In this document: piece after piece, positions 29,301 through 44,300 of the stretch
How positions within the stretch are numbered: the first letter of the stretch is position 1
How the letters are laid out: the number at the start of each line of letters is the position of its first letter
NCBI GenBank assembly: GCA_949987565.1
Contig: OX465107.1
Span: 7,565,772-7,629,771, forward strand
Source: Luidia sarsii
Taxonomy: Eukaryota; Echinodermata; Asteroidea; Paxillosida; Luidiidae
Length of the DNA: 64,000 nucleotides
Direction: 5' to 3'
Translations under genes and position numbers: made by a program
Notes under the pieces: generated by a model
What the model saw: only the letters and a program-made list of their open reading frames with translations
Told to the model about the DNA's origin: nothing
The model's database searches: none

Positions 29301-32300
29301 TATATACCCCTTTACACTTCTTTCATCCATCTCTCATGGACTCCTCCACAGCTTTCACACCCATTGGACATCGCATGCCCCCCCCCCCTTCATAAGTCCC
29401 TCACCAAACCAAATTCATATCCTGTGTATTCATCACTAAACCCAACTCCATTCTCCATTCCTCAATCATCACATACCTTTGCCCATCCAACCACTTTCCA
29501 CCCACCACCTATACTGTTTACCTAATGCCACCCCCCCACTTCCACCCTCCACCCCACAGAAGCCTCTCAGCCATCGCTCATGCATCCTTTCCCCCAAACC
29601 TCATTCCACCCCCTCACTACCCACATGCACCCCCTAAACTCACACGCACCCTTCCTATGCCCCCGGTCAACCCTCCACCCATTCATGCTGTCTCGTATCC
29701 ACCCCATTCCCCCATCCCAATAGCTTTAAAATCCCAACCTACTTCCCTCATGTACCCACGTGTGTGATTATCAATTCAGCCACACCATGCCCCTGTACAA
29801 GGGCAAACAAGTCCTTGAGGTCAGAGCACCAGCTGAAATCCCCTTTTGATTCTTCTTACGTCCACATTATCTTTTACACAAGATGGATTTTCATAAATTT
29901 ATGAAAATGCGTAACCCAACTTACATGTAGCTACTCTGCACCTCCCACTGTGAACATCATAAAGGGAATTTGTTTCCACCGAAATACCAAGCCTTATTTT
30001 GAATGAAACACTGGCTCATGTACATGTATGCGTTGTCAGGGTTTTAAAAAAGGATTTAAAGTCCCTAAAAAGGCTTGGGCTGTCATGACAACAACACACA
30101 TACCAGTACCTGTTGTCATCTCGTATTGATTTCGTTTGCCACCAAATGTACAATGTTTTTAAACATTTTTGTTTACATTATTTTTGATTTGTGTGTTTAT
30201 GGGGCTGAGCCTCATGAGACACCGTACTTGTAGTACCTTCATGTTGTCCCTTCTAAAGAAAAAAAAACCACCTGAAATTCCCAACGGGTACACTGTTCAC
30301 CACTATTAAACATGCCAGCAATTATGTATTATAATTTATTCACCTTGCTGAAATGTGCCACCAGTCTACAGACATAAATCGACTGATAAGTCAGTCGAAG
30401 ATGGACTTACATGTACATGTAAATTTACCCTGACACTGCCTGAGCCCTGGAACACAATGACCATGATTGTGGTCTGATACATGTATGTATTAGGGCTTCG
30501 TGTACCTGACAAATTTATGATGCCATAGTATGTACAGTGTTTTAAATGGAAAGTTAATGAATTACCTTCCCCCAAATCAAAGATTACCTTAAGAGATTTT
30601 CATTCATTGGACACGACACCTAAGATTGCTCTCATCCCATTCTCCATAATCTACTGCAGTGGAACTGCCTTTCCATCCCAATATTGGTTGGACTTGTCCA
30701 TTTGAAAGCAGCAATGAATTGCCTTTCCACAGCCATATGGTCAGCACACTTGTCCATCTTCCCCCCGCAGCACTAACAAATGCAGCCAAGCAGTAAGGGA
30801 GCCATATGGTGAAGTGTGTATCCCATACTGTACTCCAATTGGCATGGCCAGTCCCTGCTACTGCATACATGTACGTGTACTACACAAGCGTCGGCACATC
30901 TGAAGTACATCTAAATATATGTTAGCATTTCCCCAATGATGAAATGAGGCCTTGGTCTCTACATGTTTTTTATTTTTTATTGAAATTCGGCTTAATTGTT
31001 GGGGCCTTAGTTCATGTGTACACGTATGTGCCATGCCCTTATAAAATTCATGTTTACCTTTCATTGTCTGTCTCTTTACATCCATTGGTCATTGTCGCTC
31101 TACACTTGTATGTACATGTAGCAGTTTACTTTAATATCAGCTCATGTGCATTGCACACGTGTACATGTACGTACATACATCATGCAAGCATGTGTAACAG
31201 ATGCACATGTACAGAACTGTCCTGTGTACATCCACATGTGCTTATGGCTTCATTATACATTATATTATGAAACTGGATCGCGCATACTACTTGTACATGC
31301 ACCAATCACATCATCCTTTATACGCACAGGTTGATACTTGTGCTGTCAGTGCGAAACCAGAGCAGGGGAAAAAGGGCAAATTGAGACATGGCCTTATATA
31401 TTCGCTGGCATGGCAACCAGTATGTGTACAGTTGGAATCCGCAATGAGCCAAACTGCAAGTCAATTATGACTGTGTACATTTCTTGTTCGCCATGAGCGT
31501 AGTCTGTTGCCACAGGGAAATTAATATAATGTATTTTCCATGTTTTTTGGGGGTCAATTTCACCTCTACCTTTTCAGTGCATGGATGGGCTTTGGTTTTT
31601 TTTATCTCTTTTATTGCAACCTGTTGAACATAATTCTATGTTTTATTCAGAATATGGGAGTATGAGTACTGGCATTGCCCATTTTCCCAAGTCATGGCCA
31701 TGAAGGCTACTGATGTCAACGGATCGAAGAAAAAGGAGGGAAAAACTGAAGATTCAGAAGAAGGGAAGACAATTTTTCTTGAAATTGGAAAGACACACGT
31801 CCAGGATATACATTTACAATTTTACATGTACCTACATGTACTGTATATTATTATGGAGATTGGGGAAATTTCAGGATCCCGTACTGTCATGTACTTCAGT
31901 GCCTGTAAGCCATTCATTTCTAAACATCAGAAAATTCAGCAATATGTTTAGTTGATAAGCCTGAAACATGTACATGTGTGTACATCGACATGACGTGTAT
32001 GTCTTAATACAGTGTACATGTACATGTACATGCAGATTTAATGAGACCCACCCTTCACATTTTTATTTTATACATTAATATCATGTTTCAAGTGTGGTGT
32101 CTTTACTATTCATGCATTAGTTTGTACCACAGCATATGCGCACAGTATGGCATTACATTTGTGTGGACCCGTCCCTTCATAAATGTGCCCATATGGACTG
32201 ACGTACTGTACTGTCAGATGATGATATAAGTGCAAATGCTCTTTATTTTGGTTATTTGAATCCTGCACACGATTGGATGCATCAGGCATGCATTCAGAAA

Positions 32301-35300
32301 TAATTGAAGGCATTTTACTTGATTCAATAATTTTACTTGTAATTTATCAACTTGCGTTGAATTGAAATTGCTAATTGCATGTGTGCAAGAAGCATTGTTA
32401 TCTTGTCTGCGTAGATTTCAAAAGCCAGTGTAGGCATTGAATGGGGATGAAATACTGCACCAATTGGCATGTACATGAAGGAGCAGCCTCCGTACGTGTA
32501 TGCTGTAAGTGTACACACTCGGGTACATGTAGCAGCAGTGCCCCTGCGCATGATAATCACAATCCAATCAAGGGAAGCTTTGTCATAAATGATCTCGTGG
32601 GTTAGTCTGACAGGGGGTTGGGGTCAGGTATAGTGAACAACATGGGGACCCCGTGTAGCAGCATCTATTTGTACCTGTATTTCACCAGAAATTCTGACTG
32701 TTAATTTTGTGAAGGAGTTGGGCCACTTGCTAGACCCTGTCGCACAGGAACGGTCTTACACTTTTCTGTTTTATTTTATCATTGCCTGCCTATTTAATCC
32801 AAGTACCGGTAACATATGGTCGCATTGTTTTGAACCCCTTTTAGCATGAGCTCATGCTGCAAGTGTTGGATTTTTTTGGAAAGAGGGAGGGAAAAGTGGG
32901 ACTGTGACTAGAGATTTATTCTTGGAAGCGTTCATACAAACATCTTGTCTATGATGGAAACACTAGTGTAGAAAGTCTCTTTACACATGCTGCTCAAGTC
33001 CGGAATGCTGATAGGTACTGTACATGTTTATATGAACATGGTACATGCAGAAGGATGCGGAGGCTTGAAAGGAAGCCTTTAATAATGGAAATACATGTGC
33101 ATTGTGCACGTGGGTGTATGCATTCCCCATACATGCCTAGATGGAGGTGCTTGTGTAAGTGATTACACCACTCACTGATATATACAGTAATACCTATTAG
33201 CCTGTGTACAATGTATAATTAAATGTGCACATTTTGAGCATGTTCAGAATAATCTTAATATTGTTTATGGCCAGCCCTCTATAGACCCGCCCAAATTGCT
33301 GCAGACCTCAATAGTGTTGGCATTATTCAACTTCATATCATTTTTTTCCCTTCCCATTTAAAAAAAATAAAAAATTTGCCCACCTTGTCAGATTATGAAA
33401 GGGAGGGAGAAGCAAAATTCTAGAGCAAATTGAATGCCGGCAATAATGCCCAAAGGCCTACTGTCTTGTGTGACAGCTGATAATGTCTACTGCATGCAGG
33501 GAAGCATTGGAGACTGACCATATGTTCCTTGGGAGGAGGGGTGGAGGTGTGGATGCTATCTCGATACATCTGAAGACTCTAGCGCAGGGCTTGCCTACTG
33601 TGCATGCACGTGAAACAGTCTGTTGTATGTGTGCACATGTACGTGTACAGTACGTACATGTTCAGGGTTAGCAACCATCTTGCCGAGTGACGGGTATTGC
33701 ACATACATACATGTAGAATATTTGGCCTCTTAGGGACATGGACAGATATACATTTCTTATCTGTAAGATGAATAACGATGCGGAAGATATTCTACCGAAC
33801 CCCTGAATTGTGTCAACTTTGAGAACCAACTGTTCATATACCTCATATTTCGTAGTCCCATGAAGCAATACACAATCCCAATTTGGGTACAGCATTAAGC
33901 CTCTGCATGAATCATTAAAAAACCCACCCTTTTTTCCCTCGACGCTTTTTCCTCGTGTCTCCGTCAACCGATTTTTAGATCAGAAGTCCACGAGACTGTT
34001 GTTTTATGAATAGATTAAGTTACAGGAATTATGGGAGAAATTCCGTTTGCATCGATGTTGTTCAGTCGGCCACTCATGTGCCAGAACATTAAGTGGATGT
34101 AATGCAGGGAATTTGACATTGGGCCACGCAGTTGAATTTTGTGTGCTTTTGTGCTGGCTCAGGTGGAAAGTCCCATACTTTACTGCTTAGATTTCAGGCC
34201 GCATACAACTTGTTTTGTAATTCAGTTAATTTAATTCATTGCTTTCTAGAGGTAGTTTAGAGTTCTCCGTATAGCCCCACACACATTAAGATGTATTCAT
34301 TTCCATTTTCCTTTGTCCACAATTACATGTAATTTAACCTGAGTTTGCTGCAGGATTTTTTTTTTTTATTTTTTTTTTTTTTCTTGTACATGTATGTTTT
34401 TTGGGGTGGTCTGTCATAGACTGTCAAACTGACTAAGTTATAATTTGAAGTGACCATGACCAGTTGACATTTTAGCAGGCAAATGCAAACCCTTGTCAAA
34501 ATGCAAGGGTAAAGGGGGGGGGACAATATAATATCATAGTGGATTGAGTCCTATTTATAAATTAGTATGCATCTTAACTTGTTTTTATGAGCAAGAAACA
34601 GATTGCCATCAGGCCTATTGTGCATCAAGGCCAATCCTCGGATAGACTTGTGCCAGTCTAATTGGCATTACTCACTTAAGGAAATCTTTGGCCATCATTT
34701 GTTTTGATATTTGTATAAACATGTAAAAGCATCATGGAGTCTGGCCATTGATTAGAATCTGCTTTCCTCCAGTACGGCAGCATTTGCTCCTTGGTCTTGG
34801 GTTGGGTGCTGATTGGGATGCCTGCAAAATTGAATCAGAGTGACTCCCATCAAAGGTCAGGACTTTTTCTTTTCTCGTGTTGTGTTTGCAGGGAAAACCT
34901 CGCCAATGACAGGTACCTGCAGTCGCAGATGGACGCCGATCAGTACGTCCCCATCTCGACCATCGCCAACTTCAATGCTGTCAAGAAGCTGACCCAAGAC
35001 ATGCCGCTCATCGTGGAGGTACTGCGAGGTGAGTGACAAATCTTCAGTCTGTCCTGTTTTCGTGATGACAATCTAGCTTTAACAAGGCCCCAAAAACACT
35101 CGGGGTAAAGGACTAGACAAAATAAATTTGTCGTGGAGTAGTGGATGGGTATTTTGATAGCTCTTGACAGTAAAGTGGGTCATAGGATTGAGGAAAATGG
35201 TTGTAGACTTCCAACGTACACAGAAGGTGATGGGGGATGATGCTATTAGGATAGCATTTTGCTCCGCATCTGTAAATAGTTAGGCTTGCCATCATTTCAC

Positions 35301-38300
35301 CCTGTTCAACTGACACAAGCCCCCGCCAGTTTATGCTGCACTGTGTTTGTTTTGTGGTGCATCGGTCTAGACATTCGGTTGGAGCCGGACCGCTGTCAGA
35401 GTGAGCCAGCTGTCTAGTGACTGCTCTGCATGACCTCATGAAATATGCAACATTCATACGTGTCAACATAATTGCACTCGGGCAAAACAAGGCGCAGAAA
35501 TGGATTCTGAATGCAGTGCGTTCACCCTTGTCTTTGGCAGAGTCTTCTTGTGTCAAGGTGGACGAAAAGGGAGAGTTGGTCAGACCCAACCACAAGAGGT
35601 GCACGGTCATTCTGCGGGAGGTGTCACAGGCCACGCCGGTTGAGGTACGTTCACGGACTCGGTTGTCTGAATTGTATGAAACCCACCCATTCCGGGTCGG
35701 AATCCTTTCCTTTTTCAAGGTTGAAAACCCTGCTGGAATTCTTACCACACTCTCCCGCCCCCCCCCTCCCCCCACTCTCCCCCCTTCCCCGCATCATCTT
35801 TCAGGATGAAATCACATTTAGTTGGCTTGAGAAAGGTCCTGCTAGAATCGCAACGTCAGACCTTCTCAATTTTCAATTTTTGGTATTTTGGTCATTCAAG
35901 CCTGTAAGCAGTTTGCAACAATTTGTACATGATTTCAAAATACAATGAACATTGCTAACTGCTCGCTGACTGAATTGATCCAAACTGCAAGAATAGAGCA
36001 CCCAATGTTTGGATTGTTTTGAAGAGGACCTCTGAAAAAAGGGTGCAGGACCTCTGAGAATTGCCAGTATTGAAATGCCAGATCCCACAAAAAGTGATAT
36101 TGAGAAGAAAAAAAATCCTTGTGAAAGTTACAAGGGTGTGATGCTTTCTACCGTATGTTGGAGAATACTTCCTAGAGGAAAAGTGGTTGGATACACCAGG
36201 CAGCTCTCTGTAAGATCTTGCACGTGCAGATTTGGCACATTATCCAGTAGGAAGTTTGCAATAGATTCAGTACCACATATAAAGCAGAGTCAGATAGGCA
36301 CAGAGAATGGCTGCATATATTTTGTAATATTAATCAGCAAAATTATGCAACCCTTCCATTCTACCTTGCTCTCAATTTGTTTGACCTACATTGCTACAAA
36401 GTGATTGAAAAAACACGGTTCCTCTCATCAGCCAATTTTCCTGATTTTTACAAAACACCCTTCTGAGATTGAAAATTGGGAAAACATCTCACAAGGTCAT
36501 GTAAAAAATGGAGTTTACCGTCTTCAGAGATGGAGGTCTATATTTGACGAGTTTTTAAACCTCTCTTTCCCGACGGCCAGGATGTGAAAGCACTCTTCAC
36601 AGGAGCCAACTGCCCCAAGTTTGTCAGCTGTGAGTTTGCGCACAACAGCAACTGGTACATTACCTTTGAGTCGGACACCGACGCTCAGAAGGCGTACAGG
36701 TACATCCGCGAGGAGGTCGGCATCTTCCAGGGCAAGCCCATCATGGTAAGCCGAAATGAAGCGCTGATTGATTCCTCCATTTGTTGATTGAATGAATGGC
36801 CCTTTGCAAATCTGCGGGCAGCGGTGGAGAAACCTCCCGTGCCCTTTTCTGTCGGTTCCTCTCACTGCCTAGATCAGTCACAGTCCTCCAGTGTGAGCTC
36901 ACATGTGAGCGCCCCTGCCTCAGTCTCTCAGAGTACTTGAGCAATTTCTGCCATGGTGTTGTGGGCAGCATGAGCAATGTTTTAAAAGGGCCGTTTCCAA
37001 TACACCAAATAAACGTGATTATTTGGATCGTGATTTGAATCGCGATTCAAACTCCACTTTTTTTTTTCGTGTGTGGACACAATTAACACGATTATTAGTG
37101 GGATTTGAATCGTGATTCGAACTTCACTAAGAGTTAGCCAAATTATTGCTTTTATTTGCAACAGTGTGTGTGGGAACGCTCCACTGAATCGCATTGTTTT
37201 TTGTTTTTTGTTTAATCCCACAATGCACCGCTCACGCTCTGATTGAGAGGAAGTGCCCTGCTTGTCAAGGACACACCCACAATTTGACCACAACTGCTAA
37301 CCACAATCGGCTCTTGATTTTTTGCGACGCAATTTTTTGGCCTGTGCGGTCCCGACCCCCCCCCCCAAAAAAAGTTTTTAAATCGCGATTCAAATTGCGA
37401 TTATTTTTGTAGTGGGAACAGCCCTAATGTTGCCAGCACCAGACTGTGACCCACCTTTGCTAGGCTACTTAACCAGCCATGCTCTTAGGCTGTGGTTTCT
37501 CAGTCCCTCAAATCACCCATAGGATATTTTTTTCTTAAGAGATTTAGGAGGGTCAGGGCTGTTTGAAGCAGTGGGCCACTGAAGGGGAAATGTGCCAGAG
37601 TTTGACTTTCTATTTATTTATTTTTTTTCAACCAAACAGGCGAGAATAAAGGCCAAGCCTCTTCAGAGAATCAACTTTTCACCGAAGCCAGCTCCCGTCA
37701 ATGGCTACACCAGCACGGGACAACAGCTGTACACCCAACAGTTCCAGTACCCTCCAGCACACGTCAGTCAGCAGTCACCGCAACAACAGCAGCAGCAGCA
37801 GCAGCAGCAGCCGCCATCGCAGCAGCAACAGCAGCAGCAGAGTCAGCCGCCACCGCAGCAGCAGCAGTACACCTTCTACTCGCCTCGTGCGTCACAGCAG
37901 TGGGGTGTGACCAGCCCAACCTACTTTGAGCCACCTCCAATGGTAAGATTGGTCATTCCACTTTGGGCGATCCCCGAGCTGCCGTAGCCAGATTTACAAC
38001 AAAGGGTTGTTTGCATCTGAATGAAAGCGGGCGTGTGATCCCAGGAGATATACAGCAGTTAATGGTTGAATTGCTTGTGACTGGCGCCCCCGCCCTGGCA
38101 AAGTCTAGTTGACTATTTGGAAGGGCACCATCTAAGGATTGGAAGATAGAAGAGCACTAGTACGTTAGGCCAGAGGTCTCGGGTTCAAGTCCCGGTCCAG
38201 TCAAAGTTTTTCTTTGCCAAAATTTCAAATGATTTTTCTGTTACGTACATCAGTGTTACAGTATCTACTAGTTCAATTAGTAAAGGAAAAAACTGACAAA

Positions 38301-41300
38301 GCTTTTTAACAATTTTGAAAAATGGCTCTACTAGTGTTAGGATTGAAAGAGATTCAGTATGAAATTTATGGAGCTCTGTCGTCTCTGATTAATTCTCTCA
38401 GGATGTCAACATTTGCCCCGTATGTTGTCATCCCATTCCTTTCAGGATCTCAACAAGTCAGATGGCAATTTATATGAAATAAAAATCAAAATCAGCGTGA
38501 TAAAAACTATTTACACCGAAGTAGGTGGTGACTTGAGGCGAAATCCATACATGTAGAGAATCTTGTCAACAACATTTAAGAGTCAGCGTGGGTGGGGGAA
38601 AACTGATTGCCCCAGGAGGATGCTGGGTAAAATCATGGCCCCTCTCATGCATGATGAGTGAGTGCTTATTGCAGGGGTGTGATTACTGATGGCCGATCTC
38701 CGTTGGATGTTGTCGTGTTTTTGTGTGTGTTTGCAGCAACAATCCCAGGCCTTCTCCCAAGGTGCCTTTCCTCCTACGCCCCCGCCGCCAGCTCAGAGCA
38801 AGTTCCAGACGATCGGCGTCAACCGCCAGCACGCGTATCAGGGACCGCGGACGAGGTGAGCAGACGGTGTTTTTTTTTTTTTACGAATTGCCCGACGAGG
38901 CGCTGAGCCCGGGAGTACAGACAGAAACACTTGGGGGCCCCCCCTCCCGCGTCATTAAGGTGGTCGTTGGCAGTGGAGCATGTCGTCGCGCTGATGAGCG
39001 ACACGGAACACCGCCCTCCTGAATGTTGTCTCTCCCTAAAATAATCGCCTCTGTGCCTGCCCTGCCCCAGCATATGGAAGATGGAGTCACTGAGCTGAAT
39101 CCAGAACATGACGACAACAAGAATCTCAGTCCCCGTCCATTTCATCTAGAAAATTAGCACAAGGATCCTGATCTAGGGCCAGTCTTTGTCAAAAGCTAAA
39201 TGAAATGCTACACACGTGACCAGACGTCATCAAATAAAGAAATACATAAACAACTACCTGTGAGATATCATTCCTATCGATGTGTGTTTTCTTACTCATA
39301 GATCTAGGATGCATGTGTGTTAAAGAAATATTTTAGCTCTTTAGAATTCACAGACTTTGTAAGATGAAAATAAAAAAGTAAATAAAACAAATGCTTCTGT
39401 GTCATATCACACATGTAACCAATCTTATTTGACCATAAATAACAACCTCAGAATATTAGGTAAGATTTTCACCTGATACATTTGAACATACACAAGTTAT
39501 ATGTAGAGTACTAATTGATATACCTACCATGCTCTCTGAAATAACACAGTATCATTTCCCAATAATTTTGGTCATGCACTACAAAGAATAGCCCTCTGTC
39601 ATTCAGTGTGTGCGTTAGGGCGGGGAAACATCACCCTACTTGTGGCAAAGCAAGAAAGTTGGATTGAGTACTAAGCACTCTGGAAACTCTATGAAACTCT
39701 GGAAAGCCAAGGATTCACTGGTCTTCAGAATGCTTTTCTCTTCCTGACCTATAATTGATCCCTGTTCAACAGTGTATGTGGTTTAAGATAAATGACCTCA
39801 ATAGCAAATGCATAAAGACATCTGCACTAGAAAGCAGAAGTCGTGGGTTTGAATTGCACCCAAGTTGTCTGTGTTTTTCAGCAGGTAATTTTGCAAAGCG
39901 CTGAGCATACCGTGCCAACTGTATGTCCAGGAGGTCAAACCCTCACTGAAATGCATATTTGTTGGGATCCAAGACATTCGGATGGTTGAGTTCTGTATTG
40001 AGTTGGATTGACAACTTAACTTGCTTGATTGACCCCCGCACAGATCAAATACAAAGAGTCACTTGCGTACGTCCAGCACGCCCGAGCTGAGGAACTCGGA
40101 TCGCCTCGGTAACTCAGTGTTCCAGGACTCCTCGATCCACCGGTCGCACTCGGAGCGGCGGACCAACGCCAACGGGCCCCAGGTGGTCAGCCCGAGGGGC
40201 GGGTACGAACCCTTGCGAGACCGGGACGGAGGCGTGGACCGGAGGGAGGACAAGGAGAAAGACCGGGAGATGGGGTACGGGAGGAGGAGAGACGGGCCTC
40301 CCCTCCCCGGGCTGGCCTCCTCCAACTCGCTCTCGAGGGGTCGGTACCTCGAGGATCCGGCGACGAGTAGTCCCGGCTCCCTGCAGCAGAACTCAAGAGG
40401 GTGAGTGCCTTGCAATGTGGATTTCACAAAGCTTGCCAATGTTCTTTTCTGGCTTCATTCAAGAACGCTGCAAAATGCTTACCGACTTAAAATGCAAGTC
40501 TCAGGGCCTGACGTTTCAATCCTTGCAGGACGTTTCATTGAGAAAGATTGGTTAGGATGGGAACACCAGCGCTCCAAATCTGTGCGGTCTCAGTCAAATT
40601 TTACTGCTTGCTAACATCAGTGAGTTGTGTCTGTGCCATGCAATTTCCCCAGGATTGATCACATTTTCTTTATCAAAACAAAGGCATTCTGCATTTCAAA
40701 CAGTTCAAACAGAAATAGCAAAGAAGAAATTAATTTCTAACAATTTTCCCCAGTTACTTACCTTACCTCACTCAGGAAGTTTTTGTACAAACCCATGTTC
40801 GTCTTGTGTTGCAACTGTGATGTCTTTGTTTTCTCTGATTCCTTAGAATTGCTTGCAGCAAAGCATGTAATCCCTGTTGAGAATTAGTGTGGCTCATCTT
40901 CGAGCCTCGCTCATCCTTGCAAGAGATTATAAAATGGAATCACTATAAAGCAAGCACTTTGCATCGTGATTCCACCATGCAAACCTTCACATCCCGACTA
41001 CCGTAAATTCCCGCGTACAAGGCGCACCCGCGTATAAGGCGCACCCCCAACTTTCGACATCAGCCGACAGAAAAAAAAAAGTTGCACGGCCAACTGGTAA
41101 AATATCGCCAACTCATGGGATCTTCTTCTGAGGTGCTTGTCAATTAGCCCCTGACCATTTTTCCCCTAAAAGTCTGCCATTGTAGGCCGCAAAACTCTGC
41201 ATTTTGTAACATAAGGTTTAGGACTTCGCCTATCGCTTTGATCATTCTTCCGAAGTTCGACTTTCCGGGTACTCAATAGCGAATGCGGCGCGTCGCGGCG

Positions 41301-44300
41301 CATCAAAGATAACACGGATAGTGTGGGCCACGTCCGGCGGTCAACACAAAGCCACAAAGGACACTGATACGGTACCAAGTTTCCACGCAGCACCCACGAC
41401 CCACTAAAGAAGGTCACGGAGTACCGTAAGTAGCACACGGAACATGGACTGTACCATTCAGGTATGGCCGGGATGTTCTAGTCGGCCTGACGGCAAAAAT
41501 ATGTGAAAATAGATCCCCAGAAAAAAGTCTCAATAGCCTACGTACATGTTTTGTAAAGATGGATTTGTAAGCAGCTACATGTAGGTCCACCCTAAACAAG
41601 AATATTATCGGAGCTTATTATTGTATATATTATACAGTGGTACCCCTCTCATGCCTAATGGAATAGTCCATGCTGTCAAGGAATCGAGATGTGGGCCGTG
41701 CCAAAAATTTATCGTCAAAAATGTGAGAATAACTTGAAAAACTATCACGTACGTTCGTGGGCTACCTGAAAAAATGAATAAAGAGTGCAACATTTTTGTG
41801 CTGTATCGTGTAGTAAGTAGTGCTCCTTTTGCTGTCTGACTTTCTCCTTTCGGGGCCTGGTTAAAAGGCACCCGTCATCGAACGCGCAAACTTTTGACAG
41901 CTCTAGGATTCTACTTTCACACGCAACCCAACCACGTGTTATTGCGCAATCTATATATCGTGCAACGTAAATCACTCCCAACTACCGTTGGTACCCGTAG
42001 ATTGGTACCGCTAGCGGTGTCCAAGATTCACTGGTACCCACAGACGAAAAGTTCGTTGACATGTCCTGCACGTGCTGTTGTGCACAGAATGCGCAATGTT
42101 TAGCTGGCAGTGCGCACGGTACGGTCAAGCTTCCGACACATCAATCTAGCGCGCTGTGCTAAGCTAAGGGCCGCGCTGGCGGCCGGCACTATTATAATAT
42201 CCCGCATGACCGGGAGCTGAAGTGTTTCAGAAAGACATTTTCGGGGCAGCGTCTGAAAAAATAAAAAATAAATAAAATCTCCGGAAATCGGAATGTCAAC
42301 ACCAATAGGCTGATACCGCTTCAGGGCAATTTCTTTTCTGATTGGCAAAACTCTGACTCGTGAATCTACATGTAAAATAATGGATTGACGTACGTAGCGC
42401 CCCGCGATTTTCTGAGCCTTCCCAAGGCGCAGGTAGACAACTGCATTGGTTTATTTTACTTTACTTTAAAAAGAGTTCCGGTCCGGACAGTAAAAATGTT
42501 CTTTCCCATTTTTTTTTTTTTTTAATTTTAATAATGAAAAGAAGGGGAAAATTGTAATGAATGGCCTAACTTTCGATCTTAGCAGGACCTTCAACAGAGA
42601 CTCAGATATAAAGTTGATAACTCCGACAGTTTGCCTTTCGTGTGGAAAGAAAGCTACTAGGAAGACAACACAGCACAACAAAGGGGGGAACTAAATAACG
42701 CCCGTACGTGGTTGGTGTTCCACTCTGCTTGTCATTCGGCTTATAGGGGTGCTCACATCTACCCACAACACATCGTTAGTACCAAAAACAAAATGAGAGC
42801 AACTTAAATATGTATTGTTTCTTTGATACCACAATCCACGGTAAAAAGCTGGATTTTTCCAACTAAAAAATGACATGCAAAATATTCAGCTGCTGTATTG
42901 AGCACCCCTCCCATTCATAATGGAATAGTCCATGTTGTCCACACACAGCTCGCCGCGGCGGGTCGCGGAGTGCCCTGTGTGTGCCGGGCCAGGGACTTCT
43001 CCATATTCATTCGACATTCACATAACAATAGCGGACTTTACAGAGGGGATCTTTTAATGAGCAAGGGGACCGTCCGGGCGCCGCGCAGCGCCGCGATTTA
43101 ATCCGGGAGGTGGGACGCGTCGCGCCGATAAAAATCTTTTTGACATGGTGCCTATAAACAACACCGCCAGCGGGCTGTACCCGCGTATAAGGCGCACCCC
43201 CAACTTTGGGTTTTCATGTCGGTGAAAAAAAGTGCGCCTTATACGCGGGAATTTACGGTAGATACTTTTGTTATCACACTGTAATTTCATCGTCAAATTG
43301 TACATATTAGCCGGACCAAGGTTTGCTGGGATTGTCTTTATTTATGCCGATGTTCTGCGATTGAAACCATTCAATAAGAACCCATTTAAAAAAAAAAAAA
43401 ATTCTGGAATTCTTTCACAGTCCTCGAGTCAGCACAAATTTCCGTGATAGGCGGCCGCGGAGGCGAGAGGACGAGATCCAGAACCGCCGGAACTCGCGGG
43501 ACATGCGGGACCAGCGCGACAAGGAGCCGCCCGCCCCGGCCCCCAAGGAGCAGGTCAAGGCCTCGTCGCCCCAGATTGACCTGGCCTCCTTCCCGCCGCT
43601 GCCCGGCCGGACGGTCAGCGAGGGGGATGCCGGCGACAAGAAGGAGGAAGAGACCAACAATAACGACCTGATCACCCCCATGGCGGACATCGTCAAGGGC
43701 GTCAAAGATCCAAAGGTGAGACCCCGGTCCTCTTGCTTGCATCGCTGGCCAAGTAATCAATATCTGGCCTCGAGTCTTTCAATACCTCCTTGCTTTTTCC
43801 TCAAGTGATTTTTGGTTTTGTTTTATGGGTTGTTTTGTTTTCTGGGCTGTTTTGTCTGTGATCATGTGCTTTGATTTGAGCTGCGGTGAACCATAGCCCA
43901 GTGAGGTGCACTGTTGCTTTGCTGGGCTTTTGTTGGCAAATGTTCAAATAAAGTTTCTCTTGTGATCCCTAGGCAGAGTCCCTGTTCTTCTGAGAACCAA
44001 CCCTCGCATCACAGAAGACGCATTTTTTACTTGATGCCATCAGAAACCCACTATTTCCATTGCTGGCCACCTATATTGCTAGCCATCTATATTGCTAGCC
44101 ATCTCTACTTAGACTTGCCCAACAAACTTGCAAGCAAGTCCGGCATTGAAATCAACTGGTTCATTATCTTGACTGTCTTGCTCTATTCCAGCGTGCTGCC
44201 AAAACTCAGGAATCCAGTAAGCCATCCCATCCAGCCACTAAAGACAGTGCCACGAATACAAACAGCACCTGCGATGCCAAGGAACAAGCCCCCTCCTCTG

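Larger units (their letters stand above)
27219..34891 (+). other. larp4 intron 5
   Basis: A 7.7-kb intron splitting the La motif. It contains a LINE fragment, a C-rich G-poor tract and scattered TGTACATG clusters (31.1-31.3, 31.8-32.0, 33.6 kb). The rest, including 32.5-34.8 kb, shows nothing I can name. Confidence 0.85.

Noticed and set aside
29244..29767. Pro/Ser-rich ORFs that look like a low-complexity protein
   Set aside because: Produced by the C-rich, G-poor tract; no splice or start support.
35113..35775. 220-codon ORF on the - strand
   Set aside because: It lies antisense to larp4 exon 7 and flanking introns; the + strand exon is secure and the antisense peptide shows no domain.
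38150..38206. A functional tRNA gene
   Set aside because: Only the B box and T-arm-like part is recognisable; the 5' half does not fold as a tRNA and other copies are degraded.
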